From: Adineta vaga
Taxonomy: Eukaryota; Rotifera
Direction: 5' to 3'
Assembly: GCA_021613535.1 (NCBI GenBank)
Contig: CP075492.1
Coordinates: 930,001 to 994,000, forward strand
DNA: 64,000 nt
The translations under genes and the position numbers were made by a program. A model generated the notes under the pieces. That model searched no databases. It had not been told where the DNA came from and saw only the letters and a program-made list of their open reading frames with translations. Within the stretch, counting starts at the first letter, position 1. The number at the start of each line of letters is the position of its first letter. This document shows positions 35,595 through 48,258 of this stretch, piece after piece.

Positions 35595-38460
35595 CCCTGA
35601 AACGCCCACCTGGGGTCCACGCGGACCCCAACTAGTTTCATTCTAATGTTTCATATATACGATGACAGATCATATCACGCCACTCTAGATATGCTCTAGT
35701 GCGGACTAGTAGAGTATACCATAGAGAGCATTCGCTTATATCTTTAAGCCATCTATGAGATAAATTACCTCAAAGTGTATATATACGCATATTGCCCACC
35801 TGGGGTCCAACCGGACCCCATAATATAATACTAGTTTTCTCTTTTTATTTGATTATAAGTTTTTCATTCTCATATTTTATACATCTATTCGCTCCTATGA
35901 CAGTATTCTGTAGCTATCTAATAAACTTTAAAGCATATGAATCGCTTCACAACGTTATATTCTACATATTTGAGTATTCTTACAGCTCATCTGTTATTTT
36001 TTGAAATAATTATCTCTCCAATGTACAAGTTGAATATTTTCATGAATAATACTTTTGTGCAGTACCACTCTACATGCATAGTTTTTTCTTTCTGCTATTG
36101 ATATGACGTCACTATATATACATATATTATATGTATATCTTATTTCGTTCTGCGATCAAACGTGGATACATACATCATTTCTCTGGTATGTTCAAGTACA
36201 TATGTTTTCGTTCTCGTCCTTTCTGTATATATGACATATGCTCTCTCTTGTACCTGCTAGAAACTTCTCTTATTTCTGTCATTTTCTAGCGGGCTCCTTG
36301 ATTTTCTTCATAAAAACCTATATAAACCCATTCACAGAGATAGTAAAATCATGACATATTTCACTACATACAACTATTATACGAATACATATGGATTCGA
36401 AAAAACGCTCCGATTCCAATCAATCGAAACACTGGTCTCGATATTCCAAGCACTCCAGTGATGAATCCAACGACGATGATGATGATGCTGATAATGATTC
36501 TGAAGATGACGAGATACCTTCTACTCTTCAAGATAGTTCTGACGAATCAGATGGTGGCGTGGTTGAAAAGGATTCAGATGATGAATCTGATGCTAGCACT
36601 GTTGAAATTGGAAGTAACAGTGATGATGAACCACCTAGACGCCGAGCAAAACGTCAACCACAAGTTGAACAATCACCGGTTCAAATGTTTACAGCAAAAT
36701 CTGGACGTCAGTGGACATCAAAGGAACCTCCCAAACGAAAAATACCATCAGCTAATATCTTACGACAGCAAAATGGTGTTGGGCGACCAGCTACAGGTAT
36801 ACAAACAATTAAAGAAGCATTTCAGGTTCTGATCACTCAAGAAATGGTTCTTATTTTGGTGAAGGAAACTAATCGACGAGCTCATCTGATCTTGGAACAA
36901 TGGAATAAGAACAATTCTGGTAAAGAATACCAATGAAGGGATACGAACCTTGAAGAAATGTGGGCTTTCATTGGGCTTTTACTCCTTGCAGGTGTTCATC
37001 GAGCGAAGAATGAGACTCTGGATGAATTGTGGTCAATGATCAATGGACGACCTATATTTCGAGCAACTATGAGCAAGAATCGTTTCAAAGCCTTACTTCA
37101 GTTTTGTCGATTCGACAATACAACAACACGAGAGGAACGACTGAAGTCAGATAAACTAACAGCAATACGAGATTTATGGACAATGTTCTTAGCTCGATTA
37201 CAAATATGATACACGCCTGGTGGATCGCTCACGGTAGACGAACAGCTTATTCCAACGCGTGGTCGTTGCAGTTTTCGTCAATATATGCCTAGTAAACCTG
37301 GAAATATGGACTGAAGATCTTTTGGTGTTGTGACTCAAATACAGCATATCCTTTGAAATGCCGAAGTTTATCTTGGTCGTCAACCTGGAGCAGCAGCTGC
37401 AGCTAAAGATACAAATCGAATTCGTAATTTAGTGAAACGATTAGTACATCCTTGGATCAATACAGGACGAACCATTACTACAGACAACTATTTTACCAGC
37501 GCAGAGTTGGCAGAAGATTTTCTAGGTGTTCAAACAACTCTTGTAGGAACTATTCGACGAAATAAAAAGGAAATTCCACGAGAGCTGCAACCAAATACTC
37601 AACGTCCTGAGCAATCATCGATATTTTGTTTTGATCGACAGTTAACACTAGTTAGTTATGTACCTAAAAAATCACATGCCGTGATTCTGTTGTCATCTCT
37701 TCATCATGATCAGACAATTGTCGACGATGAAAAGAAAAAGCCAGAGATTATTTTATATTACAATAGCACAAAAGGTGGTGTTGATCATATGGATCAGATG
37801 GTTCAAACTTATTCGTGTAAACGAAAGACAAAACGATGGCCAATGACTTTCTTTTTCAACATACTTGATCTTGGTGCTCTTGCTGCTTTTGTCGTATGGA
37901 TGAACCAAAAATCCTCAATGGAATGAAAAGGAAAACTACCGTCGACGTCTATTTCTAATGGAACTAGGTTATGATCTTGTTCAGTTGCATCTGGATCGAC
38001 GACAACATCAACCACAGGCACTTCAAAAGAACGTTCTAGTGGCTATGCAAGCGATTGGACTAACTGTTACTACTTCACACCCAACTATTGTTTCAACAGC
38101 TACTACTAAACAACGGTGTCATCTGTGCCCAAGAGAGCGTGATCGCAAGGTTATGACTCACTGTTCAAGTTGTAATGCTCCCTGTTGTCCAGACCATCAC
38201 AAAGTTGTTTGCACGACGTGTAGCGAAAAATTTTTAGGATAAAAGTGGATTATATGAAAGTGTTTTAGAAATAAACGATAGAAGAACGAAATATAGTTTC
38301 TTTTTTAATCTATTGAGTGTTTAAGAGGCAAACTATATACCACATAATACTATCATAGTATACTACTTGAAAGGTGTATTGTACTTATCTTATTGGGTTG
38401 GGGTCCATGCGGACCCCAGGTGGGTAATAAGTGGTAGTCCTACAGGTGGACGGATGAGGG
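35595..38460 (+). mobile_element. piggyBac-type transposon 1, 2,866 bp
   Basis: Flanked by TTAA (35591-35594 and 38461-38464). Ends read CCCTGAAACGCCCACCTG on the left and CCCTCATCCGTCCACCTG (reverse complement) on the right. A palindromic subterminal word, TGGGGTCC...GGACCCCA, occurs near 35610, 35797 and 38400. Contains a decayed transposase. piggyBac elements insert at TTAA by a seamless cut-and-paste reaction. Confidence 0.93.
36391..38242 (+). pseudogene. piggyBac transposase 1, decayed
   Basis: Acidic, Ser-rich N-terminus (MDSKKRSDSNQSKHWSRYSK), then MWAFIGLLLLAGVHRAKNE, LTVDEQLIPTRGRCSFRQYM (Asp 1), TITTDNYFTS (Asp 2), GGVDHMDQM (Asp 3) and a C-terminal Cys-rich zinc-finger-like domain (RCHLCPRERDRK, CSSCNAPCCPDHHKVVC). 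Lesions: TGA at 36934-36936 and 37207-37209; a one-base loss near 37305 compensated by a one-base gain near 37355; a one-base gain near 37908 that shifts the C-terminus. All three catalytic Asp codons remain. Confidence 0.9.
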
Positions 38461-38679
38461 TTAAACATGCAGGCAGTTTATTCTGAAGTGAAAAAAACAC
38501 ACATACACTCTTAACATGGCATAGAACATATAAGAGATGAAAATGCGTATGAAGAGTATGAGTGAATATCTGAGGGTACGCCTGAAAATCATTCAATGGT
38601 ATATGTTTCGTCAAAAAAACATTTGCTGCTTTCTCTTACTGATGATGCATAAAATACTTGTTCGTCGAAACCGGCTTAA

Positions 38680-41418
38680 CCCTTTCCAGCCGGCTCCTAG
38701 AAAGACTTACGAAAAAAAATCGTGCTCTACATATTTTTTCTAGTTGAGTGATAGACATGATAAGGTTTTAATATGAGGAACAAAAAATCGATATATAACA
38801 CAACGCCGAGATGTTGCCAAATGGCAACAGCCGGCCGAAAGGGGTCAAGAAGCGAGAAAATTTTTTCTTAGCCAAAAATTTCGGTATAATGTAGCATCCA
38901 ATATTACGACAACGTCCTTTAGTTGTCGTCCTAGGCCAGTGATAAAATCCATCTCGACGTGTACCAGTTGAAGGAGGTCGAATAGTTGTGGCTCGGCGTT
39001 GTTTGGATTGACTTGTTTCTTTTGATCGAAGACGTACAACTGGTCGCCCACGTTGCACCGGACGTTCAGGTACTGCTGGTTTCAATAAAGCATCAGTAAC
39101 TGCAATTCGAAACTGTAATAATGAGAGAATTCCATTTTTTGCTAATCAAAGTTGATCACAATGACGGCGATATAATAGCCAGCCATTAACAATCGATAGA
39201 TCAATCAAGTGAAAGATGATTTTTATATAATACTTTTTGGAACCCATATTGATTCTATATAATGAAACCAACATGTCATGGAGGTCAACGCCCCCATAAA
39301 TTGATTGTAAGATTGAATTAAGTTTGGACGTGTAACTTGAATATGTTGTTTTTCTGATGCAGACCATCTTTTTACCAAATTCTGTGGTTCACAACCATGT
39401 AATGTAGAAAGACAATTGACTAAGTTATTATCGAACCATCTGATGGCACAAAATGTAACACCATCCACTTGAACAATACGTTGATCCATTGCATCTCGAC
39501 CTTCTTCTTCTAATGTTTTGGCATCTTTCATCACTATATCGGATAATCGATTTGTTCGAACAGTAGCAACAGAATAAATTCCTAATTTATGTAATTCAAC
39601 TTGTAAACGAATTGTTGTGAAGTAGTTGTCGAAATAAAGTTTGTAATTCTTCATTCGTGGAATAGTTTCACTTAGTTTCAATACAATATCTGTGCAAAAG
39701 CTATGTTGTGTTCCATTGGCTTTGCCTGTGTAAAAAAAAATCGTAGCAAATACCACTTTCACCACCAGCAAGTAGATACATTTTGTAGCCCCATCGATTA
39801 GACTTGTTCGGTATATGTTGTTTCATAATACTTTCACCTTTGAAAGGTATAATCTGTTCGTCAACACTCAAATGTTCCTCTTGAGCAATTTGTCGAAAAT
39901 TTTCTTTTACAATATTTAGCATAGGTCGAATTTTAAACTCTCGATCAAAATCAGGATCGTTTCGATCTGGTTGATTTGTATTATCAACAACATGAAGATA
40001 TTTCTTTGTTTGAAGAAATCGGTCTCGGCTGATTGCCGAGGCGATTGACGAAATACATGTACCATTTGTCCAATAAAATCGTTGTTGTGGAAAACAATAA
40101 ACCCCACTCATGATAAGTATACCAATAAATTGACGAATTTCAGTGTCGGAAATATTGACAGGTCGATTTGGGTTGATTTGTACAGAATATAAATTTGATT
40201 GATTTTTTAAAATGTTGATTGAATCTTTACCAAACATTGAGTAGAAGTATTCAATTGGTTCTGGTTCAGAAGCGATTGGTGGTGGTAAGTTCTTTGTGAA
40301 TGTTGCTACTGGAGGTGTGAACGATCTTTTACTCCAATGTAATTTTTTATTTTTTTTAATTTTGATCTGGATGTTGCTTTTTGGTACTCTTCTTCACTAT
40401 CACTATCGCTATCACTGTTTTCATATGATGAAGAATCAGAATTCATTATAAGTTGGTTTTTCAAAACATTTTGAATTTTCGTCATTTTATCTTCTGACTC
40501 TGATGTATCAACATCTTCACTCATACCATTCGGTATGACAGTCTGATTTTTATGAATTTTCTTGTTAGACATGTCTAAAAAACAATCACAGATCAAAATC
40601 TACAATACTCGTTTCGATCGTAATGATAACTCACGTCAATTCAAATACTTGTGAAACAAAATTTCGATGAAAAAACGAATTTTTACGACCTTGGTATTGA
40701 CTTTGACAGGTGAAATTGACAGTTTCAACGGTTTGTCATAGAACTAGAGTGAAAGGCTGCGTTACTCGCCAGTAAAGATCTATTTCACCAGATGGCGTGA
40801 GTAAGCTGGACAAGATATTTGCACCAACGCATAATTTTGTGTTCTTTTCAATTTAATATTTTAGAATCATTAGTTAGTGACTGTAAATGAATATTTTAAT
40901 TGCTTCCGATTCTCAATACATAACATTTCTGTGACTAACTGAAAGGCAATATATTCTTAAATTATCGTTTAGAGTTGATATTATCCCATAGTCATTGAAT
41001 AATATCGCTAAAGCTTTGGAACAACTTTAGAAATTTTTGACCCTCTACAGCCGGATGTTGCCAAAAGGCAACATTTTCCTTTTTTCTACTTTATATACCA
41101 ACAAAAGTCTATTATTAGTGGTACTTCATATTGATGATAAAGTAAGAAATGTTTTAGAATCACTAATTAATATGCTAAGTTTTCAGAAATTGTCCAGGAA
41201 CGGCAGTTTTGATAATACTGCTCTTCCATGTTAATCAGTATGTACTAGATTATTTTCCCAAAGCTATGTGCATTGATATTAAATGAGAGATGGATAAAGT
41301 ATGTTATATATACCTTTAATTATCATAGTATAAGAATAAGAATCGCTAGTAGTTTGAAGGAGTTATCGATAAAACATCATCTCAATGTTGCCATTTGGCA
41401 ACATCCGGCCGGGAAGGG
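38680..41418 (-). mobile_element. piggyBac-type transposon 2, 2,739 bp
   Basis: Flanked by TTAA (38676-38679 and 41419-41422). Ends CCCTTTCCAGCCGGCTCC and, inverted, CCCTTCCCGGCCGGATG. A hairpin word ATGTTGCC-A/T-rich-GGCAACA recurs inside both ends (near 38810, 41053 and 41390). Different family from transposon 1, and only 211 bp away from its right target site. Confidence 0.92.
38768..40572 (-). pseudogene. piggyBac transposase 2 (PGBD-like), frames broken at homopolymers
   Basis: Start MSNKKIHKNQTVIPNG at 40572. Acidic region SDSSSYENSDSDSDSEEE, then FGKDSINILKNQSNLY, LSVDEQIIPFKG (Asp 1), KLYFDNYFTT (Asp 2) and GGVDLHDMLVSLYRINM (Asp 3). The tail carries RRDGFYHWPRTTTKGRCRN but lacks the usual complete Cys-rich end. 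Frame changes occur at an A run near 40360, a T run near 39737 and a G run near 39290. A TGA at 39146-39148 replaces an expected Arg codon. Apart from these the protein would read through. Confidence 0.88.
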
Positions 41419-41521
41419 TTAAAGAACGTTCTTTCGTGGCTCCTAATTGATGAGAACACTAAGCGTTAGCCATGTGACAATATTGAAGAGCATCGGTATT
41501 AAATCGTATTCGTTATCTTAA

Positions 41522-41936
41522 CCCTAGTACTTCGAGCCTATTTTAAGCCTATACTAACAACATATATCTTCATAGAGTGACTTCTTTACTCTTGCATCAA
41601 TGTCCCGAGGGGAGGGGCAAGCCTCCCCCCCCCCCCAATAATCGAAGATTTTATATTTTCTGATCGCAAATTAAAAAAAAAATTTTAAATGCAGATGGGG
41701 TGACGTTGCCAGGAATGTCGAAAACTTTTTTGAAAAATTTTATGATCTACAAATTTTTCAATTATTTGGGAGGGCTCTCCGTGCCCCCCCCCCCTCACTC
41801 GCGACACCCCTAGACATTTCTCCTTGCCTCCTGGATACTAGTTGCTTTAAAAAACCAGGATATAACAAAATATTTCTTGTGTATTTTCACATTTTTACAT
41901 ATGGGTCAAAAATGATCAAGGCTCGGAGTACTGGGG
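41522..41936. mobile_element. 415-bp piggyBac-type MITE
   Basis: Flanked by TTAA (41518-41521 and 41937-41940). Ends CCCTAGTACTTCGAGCCT and inverted CCCCAGTACTCCGAGCCT, 16 of 18 matching. Non-coding. Internally it has two long C runs (41622-41637 and 41786-41796) beside otherwise AT-rich DNA. Confidence 0.85.
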
Positions 41937-41940
41937 TTAA

Positions 41941-42444
41941 TCTTCTCGATAATCTGAACAAGTACCGTGTCTAATCCACTCTCGCACCCCAAATAACTAG
42001 TATTATCAATGCTTATATCTAAAATATCAGTGTAATTACAACGAATTTGGATTTTTCTTGAAAAATACAGGTTACTATGCCATTTAATAAAACCGTTTAC
42101 ATCTGTTAGTAGTTTTTCTCCGCATTTCCGTCATTTTTCCATTTACATCTATGTTTCTTTTTTCTTTTATATCAACATTTTACACAATATTTAGATTAGA
42201 ATTTCCTACTTTGAGATTTTCTTCTGTGTTCATATATATATTCATAGTTACATTTGATTAGTTGATAAATATCCTATAGTAAAAACGAGCAGAAATACAT
42301 CACAGATTTCAGCGTCAACATCTCTAAACATTTTTGCTTTGATTTGAAACAGTGAAATTATATCATCAAAAACCGTTTATTTTTTCAAGTAAGAAAAGAA
42401 GGTCTTGGTGTGAATACAAGAGGCCCACACTCACGTCAACCATC
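41941..42444. other. Upstream region of the triple-module gene
   Basis: AT-rich, no coding exon recognised. A GTG-initiated extension of the first exon to 42352 is open but has no ATG. Confidence 0.45.
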
Positions 42445-45400
42445 ATGCGAATCACAACTTTGGTTCGATGGATTAAGACGCAAGTACTTAGTTTGAATCT
42501 TTTTGATAGTCCGGCATCTCGTTCCGATGCTTCTCAATTACGTATCGCACTCGTATCAACTCGAATTTTTATAGTTCTTCTAACAATCATCATGATCAAT
42601 CTCATCACCTATGGGGCTCTTATTGTTCAAACTGAAACAATAACGATAGAAAACCCATCACAAACAATTTATACAACATTACAAAAAAAGTATGAAAATT
42701 CTCTATCATGTCCATGTAAAAATATAGCTATTAACTATACTGATCTGATCAATATTACAATAAAATATCATCCTATATGCAAAAGTCAGTTTATTTCTGA
42801 TGCATGGATATATCAACTATTCATTCCAAATACAAACGATTTTCTATCGAATGATTTTCGTGTAATAGCAAGTAGTTATTTTCAACTGCTTGCCATACTC
42901 TGTTCAACAGCTCAGAGATCAGTCGAGAATGCAATAAATGATTTCTTTTCAAAAATCTTTCTTACGAAATATCTTCTCTTGTCAACATCATTAAACATTC
43001 AAATTCATGAAGAAATTTGGTTTGTACTGAATTCAACAGCCAATACACTACGTCAGCAAAATGAATTTATACGAAAAACTATTCACAGCAATCAACTTGA
43101 AACAGCATTCATGAAACCAAGGTTCATCGAATATATTGTTACTGACGCAGGCCCTTATACATTGCGAGGCTTTCAATTCGAGCCAGCGACTATAGACTCA
43201 AAAGAGAACATATCATGCAATTGTGTTTACACGTCTAACTGTTCTGGTCCATCAATATACAATGGTGTTGATGCTGTTAAGTATGTTTAGAATTTTAAAA
43301 CAAAAAAATAAAACTTTCAATGAAGAATATTCTTTTTCTGAGATGAGGAAACTTTTGATTTCTATATGTTAAGAAGAAGACTCTGTCCACAGAAATAGTC
43401 GTATTCAATAAATTATATGAGGTTTTGTTAAAGGAATCCAATTGGCTTTGTTGATGCATGTTATCCAATCGAAGGTATTCTTCAATCTACACTCGAATGT
43501 TTATTTGATCAAACATGTTTACAATCTATGCTCATCGTATTTGGAATTATAAATGTCAGTAGTATAAATGTGCTCAAAATTAATGAAACAAAATTTTCTC
43601 CTAATACAATTATTGAAATACTGGCAAATGAATTATTCATTGATAATTCGTTTATATTGAGTTCATTTTCAAATTATTATAAAAAATGTGCTCCCGTCTT
43701 CTGCACATATACAATGACTGAAACGGGTAGTGAATTATTTCTTGTAACGACATTTTTTGGTCTCATTGGTGGTCTTAGTGTCATTTTACGTTTTTTTATC
43801 TTCTATATGGTCAAATGGTGGTTTAATCGATCTTTCAATAGACAAGAACCCATAACAAGTAAGCTCGTCTATGGTGCGTATGTCAAATGCTGAAATAATG
43901 ACGTTCTTTTATTTTTAGGAGTTTCTTTACAGCAACGAATTCAAATAATATGGAATCAAACGAAGATTTTGGTAATTGAAATGAATCTTTTCGAAACTGC
44001 TGATACAAACAACGATCCTTTTCAATTAATGACTGAAAGAATTACAACTCGTGTTTATCTCGTATCACTATGTATCTCAATGATTATAATTCTTTTTTAC
44101 ACTTCAATTAATCTTCGAATGCAAAGTGAAACTATTTCGAATCCATCCGAATCAATTTTTCAGACATTGTATGATACTTATGAGAGTATACTTCATTGTC
44201 CTTGTAGTAAGATGACAATTTCATATGGTTCATTCATTTCAATATCACCTGTATTTCATCCAATTTGTACAAGTTGGCTTGTATCGAAAGAATGGATTAA
44301 ATATTTATCGGATAAAACTATTTATGAAAACTATGTAAATGATGATTTTCACATGAAATCTGCTGCCTTCTTCAACGCATTGGCCACATTATGTACCCTG
44401 GTAAAAACAACTGTTTCCAATGCATGGCGTGTTGTTAGTCATTCGGCATTGATTACTAGTGAAACGTTGCCGCTGAATTACTTATTAGTTCGGTCGAATG
44501 AGACTGTCACTCTATTTCAAACGAATACAATCGCAGAATTTAAACGCTGTCTTTCAATCATTGATTTGCATACACAAAGCAACCTTATTCCAGATGATAG
44601 CAATGTCATGTAAATATTCATTTTGTTTTCAAGGACATGAAGATGAAGAGAGAAGAGACAATCACATCTTTATGACATATAAATATATTGTTTTTATATT
44701 TCAGGTGTACTGTTGATCAAGTATTCGAATCTGAATTTTGTCGTTTTAAATTCGATGTTAAACCAAGCAAAAAAATGAATTGCACATGCGGATTCGATGA
44801 TAATTGTATAACAGAGATGAAGTTCTATACATATTTTTTTCAATCTCCACCAATCGTATTTTATTCTATTCCGAATTTGTTTATTGGATGTTCCGCTATT
44901 GATTCTGTTCGTCTATCATCTGCCGAATGTTTTTTTAACCAATCATGTTTGAACATCATAAGAAAACTGGCGATTGGATCAAAACGATTAACAATGGATA
45001 CACCGATTCTAAAAATAAATGATAGTCGTTTTTCGCCAAATACATCATTGAATATTGTTATAAATGAATTAATGGTCGATCAATGGAATGTTAAGATTGA
45101 ATACGAACAATATTATAATCAATGTCATCCTCAACAATGTTCATATACATTTACAACACGAGGTGGAATCTTCTATATATTATCAACCATAATTGGTATA
45201 TTCGGTGGATTAATTACCATCCTTAAAATCGTTGTGAAAATCATTGTTAAATTGATACGCAAGAAAATACGATCACGAATTGAAAATACAAATATTAGAA
45301 GTAAATCATAGAGAGTTTCAGTTAACATAAAATAGTTTCATTCATTTTTTCATTACACTCTTTCATGAATCTTTCTTCTTTTGTTTTAGTTCGATTTGTT

Positions 45401-46699
45401 TTCAGTGATTATATACGTAATTTAATGTGTCTTGTCAAGAAACATGTCCTACATTTTAATCTCTTTGAAAGTAAATTATCGTGGAATGATAATCAACGTC
45501 GTCAAACAGAAATTATAACTACTCGACTATATTTGATTTTACTCTTTGTTTGTATTATCATTGTATTAATTTACACTTCAAGTATGGTGCAAACTCAAGT
45601 TTTCACAGTAAAGAATCCGTCCGAAGCAATTTTCAATCAACTTATTTCAAATAAAAATTATTTTTCTACTCTGGAATGTCCTTGTCAAAATCTTACTATT
45701 CAATACAATCTCTTCGTTCGAATCTTTCCTCATTTTCATCAAATCTGTTTAAGTGACTATGTTGTCGATAATTCTAATTGGATTAAACAATTTTCTCAGT
45801 CTTTTTCCAATAACAATTATTCCTATGACGATTTTCGACGTTTTATTGTGCCACAATTCCGAGCACTCACCGCTTTATGTAATATTGCTAAGGTCACGGT
45901 GGCTGACGCCCTATCTACATTCATGTCAGCCACGTTGATTAGTAAACGAGTCGAATCGACTGAAACGATTCAATTACAAGTAAATTCGGCCATTACACAA
46001 TTTCATTTATCAACAAATGAAGCATTCGTTCAGATGTTCGATCACGTTAAAGATATAATAAAGGGTAACAGATTGATGTCAACAACACTCTCCAATTGGT
46101 ATATGGATGATTATGTAACTGACTTCTGGTATATTGTATATGTAAAAATCACCATGTCACCACATTCATATGAAAATGGAAGCTGTTTTTGTGGTAGTAA
46201 CATAATATGTTCATCACCGGCAATTATCGATGGATCGATTGTTCCAGGATTTCGAGTAGGATGTTATCCTATTGAATCTCTTCTAGAATCAACACTCGAA
46301 TGTCTTTATAATGTAACATGTATCAACCAAATTCAGTCCGAAGATTTCACATCGGATAGTATCTTTCGTTCTCTTAATTCTACACTATCATCTCCTACTG
46401 TAACTGTTCAGTCTCTAGTAGATGCTCTTATGGTTGATCAATGGGAAACAAATTTTACTTATGAGAATTATTATTCAGCGTGTGCTCCTCTCTACTGTAG
46501 TTATTCGGTCAACATGCGATTTGATAAAGTATATGTTTTCACAACTATTATGGGTCTTTCCGGTGGATTGTCTATTCTACTTAAATTTATTGTTCCATTG
46601 CTTGTCAAATATGGACGATGTATTACAATGTTTCGTCGAAGACGTATTGAACCGATAGTCTCTACAGTCACAGAAAGCAATCCGACAATTGGCTTTTGA
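42445..46699 (+). CDS. Membrane protein of three tandem modules (unknown family)
   Basis: Exons 42445-43280, 43434-43858, 43919-44609, 44705-45300 and 45390-46699. Each module runs: cytosolic helix ending in NLF(D/E), TM, luminal part with CPC, conserved Cys pairs and ESTLEC/QSTLEC-like motif, a segment of the type NxSYENYYxxCxPxxCxY, then a Gly-rich TM (GLIGGLSVILR, GIFGGLITILK, GLSGGLSILLK). Modules 1-2 and 2-3 are joined by short introns (60 and 89 bp) with matching phase 1 and no stop, so I read one protein of about 1,285 residues and six TM helices rather than three genes. The gaps are too small for separate promoters. First ATG is 42445 (MRITTLVRWIKTQVL), which lines up with the start of modules 2 and 3. 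I do not recognise the family; likely a rotifer-specific surface protein with N-glycosylation sites. Confidence 0.78.
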
Positions 46700-46717
46700 T
46701 GTTGTGCGAAAAAACAT

Positions 46718-46758
46718 CTTGAGGATGTGAGTGTAATCTTTAATTACCCACATCCTCA
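46718..46758. repeat. Telomere-like hairpin 19 bp after a stop codon
   Basis: CTTGAGGATGTGAGTGTAAT ... ATTACCCACATCCTCAA. Well-paired arms between two converging genes. Confidence 0.75.
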
Positions 46759-46817
46759 ATAATTTTTAATTAACATTGTTTCTTAGTAATCCGAGTCCAA
46801 TTATTAATTAATAAAAT

Positions 46818-48258
46818 TTATTTTTCGAGATAATATTTCTTTTCTGGTGTATAATACATTAATGTTTTTCCTAATGTAAGTCTTAATTCATCAACTAATC
46901 GACACCAATTTGAAGTTAATGTTCCTGCATGTAAATAAGCATTTGCTTCAATAAATAAATCTGTAAGAAAATCTAAAACAATTTCACCACGTTTCTTTTT
47001 TGACATTGCTGTTAATTTAGTAAAAATTATATTTTTTTTTGTTTTTATTTTTAATAATTTATAATAATTTTGTTTTTCTTTATTTAATTCATTAAATTCT
47101 TTAAAAACATTATTATCTTCAGAATTTAAATAAATATTTGTAATATTTGCTCGTCGAGCATCTCCATCAAATAATTGAAAATAATCTTTTAATGGATAAG
47201 CATGATCCATTTCTTTACCAGTTATTTTATCTGATCGACGAACATAAATAGCAATAAATGGTCGATAAAAATCAATTGATGATGTTTTCATAGATTTTAT
47301 TATACTTCTTTGAACATAAAGTAATGTTTCAGATTTATAACGTAATAAATAAAAAACTAATTGTGAACGATACCAATTAAAAGTTTGATTACGAAAAATA
47401 AATGGATATATTGGTTCTGTCCAATAACCATGATTAGCATTGATATAAATTGTTTTATTATTATCAATAATTGATGGAATTGAACAATTTGTTATTGGTA
47501 AAAAAAAACAATCGGGATTATTTGAATGACAACTTCCATAAAGCTAAAAGAAAAATAAATAAATGAATAAATGGATGGATGAGAAAATAATTTCAACTGT
47601 TTATAAAGGTTATATATCAGTTCGGTACGACGAACACGTTATATTTGTTTATATTTAATATAAAGATTTGAATTGAATGTATTAAAAAAAGAAAAATGAA
47701 AATCATATTTACCCAATCTCCTGGTGTTTGATAAACAGCAATTCTATTATCTGCTAATGCTTTACCAAATGCCCAAGCAATTTGATGAATAGTTGATCCA
47801 AAACCTGACCAAGCAAATTTTCTAATAATAGCAAATCGTTTATTTGTACAATTTATTGGATGTTGATGATTAAATAACCATTTTTGTGCTTTTAAAGTAT
47901 TTTCAACAGAATATTCATTTATTGTTGAATTATCACATGAATTTATTTGATGTTTTTTCCATCCTCCAGTATATTCAACAATTCTACATGGTAATAAACG
48001 TTCTATACGAAAATAATCATCATCTGCAAGACGTAATGACCAAAGATGTGTTTTATTTGGTTGATTAAGAAATATATTTACAATTTTTGTATTATAAGAA
48101 AGAACAGCTAAATTTAATTGACTAATTTGTAAAAGATAAAAAGCGGAATTATCATAATTACCAAAGATTAAATATAAAATAATAAAAATTATTCCTAAAC
48201 TTAAAATAATTATTTTTCTTTTCCATAAAGATTCCGGACTTTTTCGAATAAAACTCAT
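46818..48258 (-). CDS. FUT8-like alpha-1,6-fucosyltransferase family protein, 423 aa
   Basis: Golgi-type II membrane glycosyltransferase resembling GT23 (FUT8), which adds fucose to the core GlcNAc of N-glycans using GDP-fucose. Exon 1 48258-47713 and exon 2 47543-46818; intron 170 bp, phase 0. A basic N-terminus is followed by one TM (IIILSLGIIFIILYLIFG). Family motifs: GFGSTIHQIAWAFGKALAD (donor-site region), IAIYVRRSDKITGKEM (cf. the HVRRTDK motif), NIYLNSEDNNVFKEF and GTLTSNWCRLVDELRLTLG. Shorter than vertebrate FUT8 and lacking an SH3 domain. Converges with the triple-module gene; 118 bp between stops. Exact linkage specificity is not established. Confidence 0.8.

Noticed and set aside
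41600-41800. C-runs as a regulatory G-quadruplex region
   Set aside because: They lie inside a piggyBac-type MITE and have no gene nearby that they could plausibly regulate; simple slippage is enough.
42352-42444. Upstream extension of the triple-module gene from a GTG
   Set aside because: No ATG, and the ATG at 42445 matches the start of the homologous modules.
43919-45311. Reading modules 2 and 3 of the triple-module protein as independent genes
   Set aside because: Neither has its own plausible start and promoter space; introns of 60 and 89 bp with matching phase join them. Kept as an alternative only.
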